NCBI RefSeq assembly: GCF_905220415.1
Contig: NC_059548.1
Location: 994,501 to 1,058,500, forward strand
Direction of reading: 5' to 3'
DNA length: 64,000 nucleotides
Source: Colias croceus
Taxonomy: Eukaryota; Arthropoda; Insecta; Lepidoptera; Pieridae
In this document: one piece after another, positions 46,201-55,300 of the stretch
How positions within the stretch are numbered: the stretch's first letter is position 1
Layout: every line of letters begins with the position of its first letter
Translations under genes and position numbers: made by a program
The notes under the pieces: model-generated
What the model was told of the DNA's origin: nothing
Database searches by the model: none
What the model saw: the letters and a program-made list of their open reading frames with translations, nothing else

Positions 46201-48687
46201 TATAGGTAGGTTCATACCTATTATAAATGTTATACAGACGAGGGATAATGAATAAATTTTCATTAACAAATCGATTCTTGGGCTTTTCATGCAGCGCCAT
46301 CTAGTTTTAAACTGACTAAAGCTTATACTATCCATTCTAGTTATGTGATAAACTTGTTCATATAATTTGAATTTAATTCGAATAATTTATGAATTAAACC
46401 ATGCAATAAATAATTGTGTGAACACGTGGTAGCGTGTGGCAACTGCCATCCGGATAGCGCTACCCACGGTGGTAGCGGATACGGCTCTAATCTGAACAGA
46501 CCTTTATCGAGAAGTAGATATTTTTCAAGAAAGTAATGGAACTCAAAAATGTCACAATAATTGTACATCTCAGACTAAACTTAAATTTGATACGAGATAA
46601 CGTTTTGTATCCTTATCATCCAAGAATATTATTTGTGTTTATAAAAAACAACTTTAATTAAATAATAATTGTACATAAATATAGAATAACATGCATTTTA
46701 CAGGTCTATGGGGTCCAGCCGTAGCTCTAATAGGTCTATCTTACATACCTGAAGGAAACATGGTCCTCGCGGTTATAATGCTGACAATTACAGTTGGCAT
46801 AAATGCTGGCCAATACACTGGGTACATGGTAAATTACGAATTTAATTAATTATATTTATATTACTTATATAATATATAAATAAAGTACAATTTCTTATTA
46901 AAATAAAACTGCTAAAGTTTATAAGTAATAATGGTTTATGAGTAGCTGGCAAAAGACGAAGTTCAATAAATTTATTTTCGAACACTGTTTTTAAAACGCC
47001 TAAAATTATAACATACCTAGTTACATAGTATAAAGGTGCAGATTCACAACATTCCATAATTCTAAAATATTTTTTTAATAATAGAAAGAAACTAAATAAA
47101 AAAGTAAGTATGAAATATAAAATATAAGTGCACCAAGGGAGTAATGTGACTTAAATATACGGCATATAAACGTACGCCGAACATAAAAGTGTCTATTTTT
47201 ATACTGGATATTTTAATAAAGTAATTGTTATAAAAAATTTCCCCTTTCACTTTAGCACGATGTTGACGTAAAAACATTGCATTGCTTTTGTTTTTTCGTC
47301 AGGCGTTATACATTACATAGATTACGTGTAGCACAAAAAGATATAAAAGTTCACTTTTCCTGAAAGGGCGGGAAATTTTGTTCAAAACTTTCTTTGAAAA
47401 TACGAGCATAAATAACTTGTTTGGTATACCGGAATATTATTAATATACTTTGGTATCGTAATGACTATTTTTTTTATTATTACCATATAATAATAATAAT
47501 ATGTTTATAATATATATTATCACCTTAATCTTTGTAACATACAAGGTCATTAATATACTTAATTATGCGTATTTAAATATTACAATTACAGCTAGTGTTC
47601 ATCGACCTGGCACCAAACTTCGTAGCAAATCTTATGGGCATATCGAATTTCGTGGCAAACATCGTATCTATTATTGCACCTTTAGTGTGCGGATTTATTA
47701 TCAAAGATGAGGTAAGTTTTTGTACAATACAATAATGTTCGATATTGTTTTATATTTGTATAACTAGCTTAACTATCGCGGCTTCACTTGCTATAATTGC
47801 AATTTCATGACAGAATCTCAATTAATAATTCAATTATAAAAACAGTTGTTCTACACGCTTCATTATATTATTAAGAAGCCCTGCCGCGGTAAAGCTATTG
47901 CATAGCATGCCTTCAAGCCACACCTCAGTCAGGGAGCGTGAGGTTTTTTCTTTACGGAGTTTCTCGATTCGGGCCGCGCGCTCAAGGCCCACGATAGAAG
48001 CTATGCAATAGCTTAATTAGTTAATTACAATATTATCAAAAACTAGTAATATAGCATAAGCAAAAACTAGTAATATTTACAACAAACAGACTTCAAATAT
48101 AAACAAATTTAATCTCATTCTCGTATCTTTTTAACTCCATCGCAACATTTTTCAGTCGGACCCCGCTGAGTGGCGCAAAGTTTTCTTCCTGGCGTCAGCT
48201 GTGTATTTCTTTACCAATTTATTCTTCATTCTGTTCACGACGTCAGATAGACGGCCCTGGAATGACCCTGAAGATGAAGATATTGGTTAGTCTTATAATA
48301 TTGTCTCTTTTTTATAATTATTATGATTATGTGTGGATTTATGTGCAATACGAACAGTTTTAAATGAATATTTTTGAATTTTTGGTTAAAATAATAATAT
48401 AATAAGACATGCATCGTATAAAGAAAATTCACTCCAATCAGTTCATCAATTTTGTCATTTGTAATACCTATAATAATAATACCTATTTTATATTGCTAAT
48501 AATATAGAACTAATCTCCATGTTTCCTCGTGATATTCAAATAAAAATAAAAAAAAACTTTCATATAAATTAAAAAGTCTTCTTATATAAACAAATCTTTT
48601 TCCTGTCTATTAATATTGATTGTCTCTTTTTCAGAAACAAAGCAAGATAATGCTATAAAGGAAAAGGAAAGTAGCGTTCACATGTAA
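34201..48687 (+). CDS. Gene C: SLC17-type MFS transporter, complete, 11 exons, 467 aa
   Basis: Exons: 34201-34234, 39182-39303, 43605-43784, 44287-44425, 45024-45241, 45489-45638, 46073-46205, 46704-46828, 47592-47711, 48156-48285 and 48635-48687 (TAA). They join to 468 codons in one open frame. The first exon (MGVVEGESLRP plus A) ends at gtgagt in phase 1 and completes a Lys codon with exon 2. SLC17 landmarks: Arg35 in TM1 (CMRVN), FFWGY at 68-72, QIPGG at 76-80, GGK at 87-89, WVPLEEKG at 143-150, and H253/Q256/N257/W258 in exon 6. One sequon (NET, 50-52) lies in the short first loop. The C-terminus is cytosolic in the family and here is acidic, then lysine-rich. Exon lengths equal those of gene B for exons 2-9, so these two and D are recent relatives. 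Intron 1 is about 4.9 kb and repeat-filled. The transported ion is unknown. Confidence 0.92.
34262..34520 (-). repeat. tRNA-derived SINE in intron 1 of gene C
   Basis: Reverse-strand SINE. The tRNA-like head (TGGCTTAGTTGGTAG, then GTGGGTTCGATTACC) is at the right end; the body contains CAATTTTCACACACGG and GCTTGTGTTATGG. It begins only about 27 bp after the exon 1 donor. It matches 50606-50858. Confidence 0.75.
34927..35155 (+). repeat. Family-1 repeat, gene C intron 1
   Basis: CTAGATTTCCGCCCGCGGCT to TTTATACTATTAGTAGGATG, with the CATCCATACATCCATAC variant of the repeat tract. Confidence 0.73.
35410..35682 (+). repeat. Diverged family-1 relative
   Basis: ACTAGCCAACGCACGCAAC head and TGTGTGTGCCAAATTTCATG, (AC)n, ACTTTCGCATTTAATTTAA tail. 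Confidence 0.5.
35993..36222 (+). repeat. Family-1 repeat, gene C intron 1
   Basis: CTAGCTTTCCGCCCGCGGCT to ATTTATAATATTAGTAGGAT with a (CA)n tract. Confidence 0.75.
36479..36662 (-). repeat. Family-3 repeat, reversed
   Basis: GTTTGAACGCGCTAATCTCG, TCGAGGAAGGTATATAGGCT, GAAACCGCGCGGAGCAGCTA. Confidence 0.7.
36778..37017 (+). repeat. Family-1 repeat, gene C intron 1
   Basis: CTAGTTGCATTCCACCCGCG to TTATAATATTAGTATGGAGT. Frames on both strands across it are shadows. Confidence 0.75.
37020..38010. other. AT-rich part of gene C intron 1, nothing recognised
   Basis: No exon or repeat copy seen. Confidence 0.45.
38013..38192 (-). repeat. Family-2 repeat, reversed
   Basis: CTTAATATTATAAATGCGAA to AAGCCGGGGCGGACTTCTAG. 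Confidence 0.7.
38632..38832 (+). repeat. Family-5 repeat
   Basis: CTAGCTTCCGCCCACGACTT, CCCGATACGTCCAGTGGTTT, then CTTTGAGTTTTATATATATA. Partner of 26557-26787. Confidence 0.65.
39383..39930. repeat. Cluster of family-1 and family-2 fragments after gene C exon 2
   Basis: Family 2 head on + (39386-39490, GTCCGCCCCAGCTTCGCCC), a family-1 piece (39500-39605, CCTCCCGCGTTTTCAAAG), and a reversed family-2 copy (39745-39930). Confidence 0.6.
40325..40480. mobile_element. MITE, subtype 2, in intron 2 of gene C
   Basis: Same blocks as 30420-30625 (GTTACGCGTGACATTTTTCC, GATTCGACGTATTTCTG), with a short deletion before the CACTTCTTACGTGTG end. Confidence 0.68.
40880..41046 (-). repeat. Family-4 repeat, reversed
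   Basis: ATTATAAAACAAAGTCGCTT to AAAGCGGGCGAAGCCGCGCG. Confidence 0.62.
41382..41590 (+). repeat. Family-4 repeat
   Basis: ACTAGCTTATCCCACGCGGT, CTTCCTCGAGAATCACTCTA, TTTATTTTATACTATGTTGA. Confidence 0.6.
42067..42110. repeat. Perfect 20-bp hairpin with TTTT loop
   Basis: The arm ATGCTCGACTCCCACTTACA at 42067-42086 is repeated as its exact inverse at 42091-42110. The right arm is also the start of the repeat at 42091-42432. Confidence 0.75.
42091..42432 (+). repeat. GC-rich lepidopteran retroelement fragment
   Basis: Ordered blocks GTCGAGCATGCTTCGGCACG, CACCGGGGAAGGTACCACAC, GAGTGAGGGGTCCGGAGGCC, a pyrimidine-rich CCCATCC tract, then ACCAGGCGACGTGTCTGCTC and GTTTGCTGTCCTATACCAT. I recognise this layout from widespread LINE/SINE 3' regions of moths. 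Frames across it on both strands are spurious. Confidence 0.6.
42620..42755 (+). repeat. Family-3 repeat fragment
   Basis: GTGCATGCGGTTTTATCCGC, CTCCTGTTGATCTTAGCGTG, CTTCCTCGATAAATC. Confidence 0.5.
43811..43990 (+). repeat. LINE 3' fragment in gene C intron 3
   Basis: CACCTGATGTTAAGTGGTCA, CAAGTGCTTTGCCGGCTTTT, AAGCTCTTTTCTTGAAGGCC, then TCACCGCAGGTGGCAAATCG, an order typical of a common lepidopteran LINE end. It starts about 25 bp after the donor. Confidence 0.6.
45673..45868 (+). repeat. Family-4 repeat, full length
   Basis: CTAGCTTACCGCCCGCGGCT to GACTTTGTTTTATACTATGT. Between gene C exons 6 and 7. Confidence 0.68.
46830..47585. other. AT-rich gene C intron, nothing recognised
   Basis: Intron between exons 46704-46828 and 47592-47711. 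No repeat copy seen. Confidence 0.45.
47877..48017 (+). repeat. Nested-inverted-repeat element, copy 4 (gene C intron)
   Basis: Starts CCCTGCCGCGGTAAAGC and ends GCTATGCAATAGCTT; the outermost GTGTGGCACTCGG part is missing. It lies in the intron before exon 48156-48285. Confidence 0.78.
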
Positions 48688-48861
48688 AGAGAAACGCAAG
48701 ACGTAAATTGTTATTTATTTTTGTACCTGACTGTGATTAAAAAATGTTAATATAATATATAAATTGTAAAATTATAATGTCTTAATTTTCCCTTTCCTGT
48801 TTCTTAGTAATTGAAACACTTTCAAATGAGATTATGATAATTCACTTAATAATTTTTACAA

Positions 48862-48867
48862 AATAAA
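48862..48867 (+). terminator. Poly(A) signal of gene C
   Basis: First canonical AATAAA after the gene C stop, 175 bp downstream. Weaker AATATA-like strings lie nearer (about 48750), so the real cleavage site could be earlier. Confidence 0.45.
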
Positions 48868-49211
48868 AGTGGGCACTCATCGTTATATACCCTTTTTTTC
48901 AATCAGTAATTTGAAATCTCGTCAAAATCGTTCCAAGCGTTTATGAGGTTAACATAGAGGAATCATTAACTAAATAATACAATTATAAAACACCTAAGTA
49001 TGCATCAGTAGAACCTTCTCATAAAATAAAAATTTATTTCCATATGTAAGTGAATAAATTGAAGAACGATCTATTATAATAAAAATGATGAGATTCAATT
49101 CATCCAAACATTAATATACTTGATTTTCGATTGAATACGATGCTACTAGGTTTTCCAACACTAAAGCAAATGAAATTTTATCATTATGGAAAAAAATAAG
49201 AGGTTTTTAAT

Positions 49212-49398
49212 CTATACTAATATTATAAAGCTGAAGAATTTGTTAGTTTGTTTGAACGCGCTAATCTCAGGAACTACTGGTTCGATTTGAAAAATTGTTT
49301 CGGTGTTAGATAGCTCATTTATCGAGGAGGGCTATAATCACTACACTTAGACCAACAGGAGCAGAGACACGCGGGTGAAAGCGCGAAGCGCTAGTATT
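49212..49398 (-). repeat. Family-3 repeat, reversed
   Basis: CTATACTAATATTATAAAGC to GAAAGCGCGAAGCGCTAGTA. Downstream of gene C. Confidence 0.7.
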
Positions 49399-49399
49399 G

Positions 49400-50605
49400 A
49401 GCTTCAAAGATTCAAATTAACATTATAAAATTCATTTATTTTATTGATACTGGCAAGGGACAGAACAGACAGAAACACCTACTTATAAAGCCTACATACC
49501 ACGCGATTGACAAAATATTGGCCCTTCTGAAGTGTTTATCATACAACCAAATGGATTGGTAAATACGATACCTTTAGAAAAGAATGGAGGCTATTGTTTT
49601 TATAAAAACCTTAAGGGTCTGTCTGGACCTTTGCTAATGGACGGAAAATATTAACTGTATGTTCTATGTATGTGTGTGTGTGTGTGACGAGGGAAAAATT
49701 AGTTGGTAGTAATTAGAATTGTCCAGTAATATTTTCATTTTTGGCTCTTTAACTAAAGTAGTCTCGTAGGCTAAATTATAAGTCTTCTGTTATATTAAGC
49801 TAATGGTAGAATATAATATTATAGAGTACATAATCTATACGAATATTATAAAGCTGAAGAGATTGTTTGTTTGTTTGAACGCGCTCATCTCAGGAACTAC
49901 TGGTCCGATTTGAAAAATTCATTCAATATCATTATGTTAGGAGCTGAGCAATGCGGGCAAAATCGCGGGGCACAGCTAGCAATAAACAAATTTAGATTTA
50001 AATCCATTAAAAGTCTAACTTCTGAACACACCCTGACAGGCATTTATTTCCTACATAAATAGCAGGAAAACAAACATTAACAAAGACAGGCTTGAACCGC
50101 GTTTACAAATGGCGTCTCACTTGATGGTCCACAATTTTGCTGAATTATTACATTTCTCTTGGAATGGGCCTGTCTGATAAAATAATGCCAAGGAAAATAA
50201 ATTTTATGTAACGTTTCGAGTAAATTGTTGCTCTTTTGCAAGAGATGGTACTAATTAAGCTTTTTTACAGGGAATTACATAAATTATCCAATAATTGTGC
50301 AGATTTTTATAATAATTACGCATACATTTTAATAAGTGATTCAAGCAGGTTTTGAAATATTTAGAATATATAAATTTACAACAGCTATTGTATAGCACAT
50401 AGTGCGTAAGAATTCGTTTTTTATGTCTTAAATTTTATCAATATTGGTCGCTGTTTTACGATTCAATATGTTTACTTTAAAACATATATCTCTTTCTTAA
50501 TCGTTTTTGTATCCTATATAGACGATAAAAATCTTACACGTGTGATTGAGAGATCAGTTGCAGAAGCTACAGTTTAACTTCTTTCTTACAAGGTAAGTAA
50601 TTAAT
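49400..50605. other. Intergenic DNA between genes C and D
   Basis: Holds a shortened family-3 copy (49830-49985: GTTTGTTTGAACGCGCTCAT, ending CACAGCTAGCAAT) and a (TG)n run near 49672-49686. Otherwise nothing. Confidence 0.5.
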
Positions 50606-50858
50606 AATAATAAATATTTCAGGACAATTTTCACACACGCCGGCACGATCTGATCCCATACTAAGCTTTCGCTTGTGTTATGGAAACCAGATGGATGATA
50701 AACATACATATATAATTTTAAATAAATACTTATATAGATAATTTACACCCAGACACATCTATGTTCATCACACAAATATTTTCCCATGGTTTGAATCGAA
50801 CCCACGACCTCTGGCTTGGAAGGCAGGGCCACTACCAACCAAGCCAATCGGTTAGTCA
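50606..50858 (-). repeat. tRNA-derived SINE between genes C and D
   Basis: Second copy of the 34262-34520 family in the same orientation, with box B as AATCGAACCCACGACC on this strand. Just upstream, CTTACAAGGTAAGT at 50584-50597 looks like a splice donor, but no coding exon is attached. Confidence 0.75.
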
Positions 50859-51264
50859 AGTGCGACAAAATTTAAAATATCTATGGTTTAGGTTAAAGGG
50901 AAAATGAATGTTTTGCGGTAATTACGGTGTAAAGGATCGTGAACGATAAAGATGATAACAACAAAGTAAAAATCTTACGGTAATTTAACTTTAATTACAG
51001 TCATTATTTTCCTTGTAAATTCCGAGACTAAATAACTGCTTATTTTCTTACAACGATGATACACGGATTCTAAGTAGAATAGAGGGTTATTTTTTAATCC
51101 TTGTGAAGTTTAATATTTTTAACGTTTTATTAATATGCAAAATCTCCCAAAAATTTTATGGATAGTAACGCACTAGACTCTATAGTCTAAAAAAATTGAT
51201 ATATTTTTGTTAATGTCATATTTTTTTATAAACAACTCAATAATTAATAACGTATATATACGTA

Positions 51265-51935
51265 TAGTATATACGAAGAAGAGGTAGAAAGAAGAATAAA
51301 TATTGCATGGAAAAAGTTTTGGTCACATAAAGAAATACTAAAAGGGAACTACAGTATGAAGATAAAGAGAACGGTAATGGATACATGTATCTTGCCTAGT
51401 CTACTGTATGGTTGTCAAACATGGACCTACACTAATAAAGTAAAACAAAGATTAAATACAACACAAAGGGCAATGGAGAGAAGTATCTTAAATATAAACA
51501 TTAGAAACAAAATAAGTAACACAACAATACGCCAAAAAACAAAAATTTTAGACGCACTTACCCACGCCTTGAAGTTTAAGTGGCAATGGGCAGGTCACAT
51601 TTCGCGCTACACTGACAAAAGGTGGACACTGCTAACTACCAGATGGAAGGGACCAGTTTCGGGCAAAAGGAATGTTGGACGTCCATTCAAAAGGTGGTCT
51701 GATGATTTTATAGGGGTCGCGGGGAAAAATTGGATTTATAAGGGAAAAGACAGAAATCTTTGGAAGAAAATGGAGGAGGCCTTTACTCAACGAGATCCAT
51801 ACCTCAACTAAATAAACAATAAAACTAACACTTACTAACTAGCATAATAATATACCTACTAATAATACTAACACCATTTGAAATGTAAAATTTGAGTTAT
51901 GGAATAAAGAAGGCTTTATTATTATTATATACGTA
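51265..51935 (+). mobile_element. 5'-truncated LINE remnant (RTE-like C-terminus)
   Basis: A reading frame runs from about 51268 to the stop at 51809-51811. From the ATG at 51356 it gives 151 aa. Features are LPSLLYGCQTWT, QRAMERSILN, KFKWQWAGHISR, and a GRP...RW.DD ending, typical of the C-terminal part of the endonuclease-reverse transcriptases common in Lepidoptera (RTE-type by recollection). The polymerase core with its YADD-type motif is absent, and the insert is cut at its 5' side, as usual for target-primed insertion. A TTATTATTATTA tail ends it near 51930. It lies about 370 bp upstream of gene D and is not a host gene. Confidence 0.75.
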
Positions 51936-52230
51936 TATAATATATATTTCTGACACAATAATTTGACTTGGTTCTTAGATTTTGAGTAGGTAATAGTCAC
52001 AAAAAAGGACATTTTAAAATGGCTTTCTACTTTAAAAATCATTAGGCCTATATCAGCTTCTACAAGGTAACTAAGTTATTATTACTTCATTATTTTTTTT
52101 TATAAAAACAAGGAAAGGAACATACCTACAATTCAATGCCATCACCAGAGGTCAAGCTATAAAAATTATCAGCTCAACAGGGCTCCATGGTTTCTTTAGT
52201 CGTGAAATGGGTCGCATCAGTGTTACGCTG

Positions 52231-52262
52231 AGTTCTGTAGTGTACACTTTGAATGGGAGTCG
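52231..52262 (+). promoter_or_regulatory. Possible Inr + DPE promoter of gene D
   Basis: TGAGTT (one mismatch to the arthropod initiator TCAGTT, A+1 at 52231) is followed at +28 by AGTCG (52258-52262), which fits RGWYV. A perfect TCAGT also occurs at 52217 but has no element at +28. Either would give a 5' UTR of about 80-90 nt before the ATG at 52309. Confidence 0.3.
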
Positions 52263-52308
52263 ATTAAGAACATTGAAAAATATTCATGGACGCATTATAA
52301 AATAAGTG

Positions 52309-55300
52309 ATGGCTTCTGCGGACAGTGAAAACCGTAGACCTAGTTAGTGCTTTTTTATTTGGTTTTGTTTGTGTGTGGAATAATTAATGTATAATGGTCT
52401 TTCAAAGATGCGGATTTTCTTTTTTTATCACGGAAAAGAGAGATGGTTTTTTTTTTTTGGGTTTCATCTTCTCAAGTGTTTAACGTGATCAAGTCTACCT
52501 AAACATCTAAACATAAAATATTCACATAAAAAATAAGTGGAGAAAATTATTAATAAATTGCATCCACATTATTTGAGATTTCCTTCAAATATATATGATG
52601 GTGGTGGCCAATTGTATCTCATATTATATTTTTATTATCATTCTATAATAATAATTCTTCCTTAACCTCCTAATATTACTCAAAAATAATATTAAATCCG
52701 TTATCTTTGAACCAAAACCAACAATACAAAAATAGTGGGAACAATACCTGTTTAAAGAAATTTATTCCCGCCATAAAATTGTATTTATCAAGTATATATT
52801 GAAATTATATCTTTTGTTTTCATAAAAGTTAAACCATGTCCCAATAACCTGAAAAATACGAGTCCCAGACTCATTTGAATATATTGTAATCATAAATTTC
52901 TGGGCAAATGTTTCTGTAAATAAAATGAAAAAATCATTATTTCATACATTTTCCATGCTATGTGAAACATTAAAAATGATGAACTATAGCTTCAAGATAC
53001 GCAAAGCTTGTTCTACTGAAAATAGATTGAAAACTTTATTGTGAAAATTGTATGGCAAGATCCCGATCTATTATTAAAAAGTTAATCTGGCTCCACGATA
53101 CATAATATAATGGCAAGATTCCGATATATTTTCAATAAATAATTATTATTTTACTGACTTCACTTCCTTCATCCCTTATAGATGGTCTAGGTCTACGGCA
53201 TTTACAGACATTCCTCATGTTCCTCGCCATGCTGTTAGCGTATAGCATGAGAGTCAACTTGAGCATGGCGATAGTCGACATGACTAATAGAGAGAATGAA
53301 CATGTAAGTATTTATTACACTACATAGTATAAAACAAAGCTGTTTTTTTCTCCCTATGTATGGTTTAATCTTTTAAAATACGCAACGGATTTAAAAGATA
53401 GAGTGATTCAAGAGGAGGGTTTTAGTTTATAATTTATTAGGTTGTACACAAAGCGAGCAAAACCGCGGGTGGGAAGCTAGTTTTAAATAAATGTCCAATT
53501 CGTTGAAGAAGAAAAATTTGGGAGCTTGTGTGTAATTGTAGATATCTATAATTATCCGCATACTTACTAATATTATAAATCCGAAACTACTGAACCAATT
53601 TGCATGAAATTTGGTATAGAGATATAATGACACCCGAGAAAGGACATAGGATAGGTTTTATCCCAGAAATCCTACGGGAAAGGGAACTATGCGGGTTTTT
53701 CTTTGACTGCGCGGGCGATGCCGCGGGTGGAAAGCTAGTAGAAAATAAGTCTTTAATAGAACAAGTAAAGATTTGATAGTTTATTTAAATAAGACAAATT
53801 GAAACAAGTTTCAAAATTATTATTCCGTAAGTATGTAACATGATACCTATTATTTTTCCTACTTGAGCAATCACAAAATAGAATTATGAACAATATTTTA
53901 TTTTAAAAACAAATTAATCTTGTATTCTAAATAAATAACACTGGTCATAATATTATTATAATTTTAGATAATATAAATTATTAGAATTTAAAATAGACAG
54001 CAATAATTATGTAAAAAATAATATTATGAAAATATTAAAAAGATTTAACGCTTGTTTAAAATGTCAAAGGTCGGAATAATTGTGGCTGATATAATATTAC
54101 TTTTAGTACATAACAAATGATATTATGATGATTATGGGGTTATCTAATGCTATCGAAATGTATTGATTGTGACGTTGTTTATCTTGTAAAATAATAGTAA
54201 ACTATCACTATTCATAAAACAATGGAAAAATAGCAAACTTTAAACAAGAGATGCAGGATAAATCACTTGGCATAAGTGAAATTCTGTGTATTGTTCATCG
54301 ATTGTTTTCAATCAGGTAGGTGATCTGCATTTACACGTTGTTAAATGAGCACCCGCATAATTTCCCGTGGTATTACGCGATAAAACCTTCCCTATGTCCA
54401 TATCGGTTGAGTAGTTTACGAGTTAAGAGACAGGCAAAGATATAGAGTTACTTTCACATCTACACTTACAATATTAAAAAGTTGAAGAGCTTGTTTGTTT
54501 GTTTGAATACGCTAATCTCGGCAACTACTGGTTCGATTTGAAAAAATCTTTCAGTGTTAGATAGCCCATTTATCGAAGAAGGCTATGGGCTATATTACGC
54601 CAACACCAACAGGCCAGCGGGTGAAACCGCGAAGTGCAGCTAGTTTATAATATTAGGTAGAGATTTATGTTTTTGTATTGATTTACGTTCTTATTATTTC
54701 CAGTACTTTGACTGGAGCTACAGCGTCCAGTCCCTGGTGCTATCCTCCTTCTTCTGGGGCTATGTGGTGCTGCAGATCCCGGCTGGTGTCCTCGCGAGGC
54801 GCGTGGGCGGGAAGGTGCTGATCACCATCGCGATAGCTGTCAACTCTTTGATCTCATTGCTAATGCCGTTTTTGGCTAATATTGTGAGTATGATGTGTGT
54901 AACCTTTCAAATATTATAATTCTGTCAAAGTATGTTTCATGTTCAGCGTAATGAGTTACTTATTCACGAAAACTAATTCAACCAGGTTCCTTTTAAAAGA
55001 TCTTTAAGTTATAAACTATAAAAACCATATATATAACATAACCTAACATACCCATTGAACGACAATTAGAAGCTTATTTTTCATCATGTAAATTTTCGCA
55101 GAAATTGAATTAATCAATCTGAGTTTCTATGTGAATAAATTTCGATCTTTCGGAAAAATCAGGACCTAGCGTAACGAGTCAACACATTCTACTAAATACC
55201 TATTCTGTTTACCATGAATTTTGAAAATGTCGAACTACTTGTAAATAAATGTGAATAATTTTTGTTCATATTATCGATGCACTTATAATGAAATTTGCTT

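Noticed and set aside
50584..50597. Splice-donor-like CTTACAAGGTAAGT as first exon of gene D
   Set aside because: No ATG with the required phase; the 52309 exon matches gene C in length and phase. A non-coding 5' exon remains possible.
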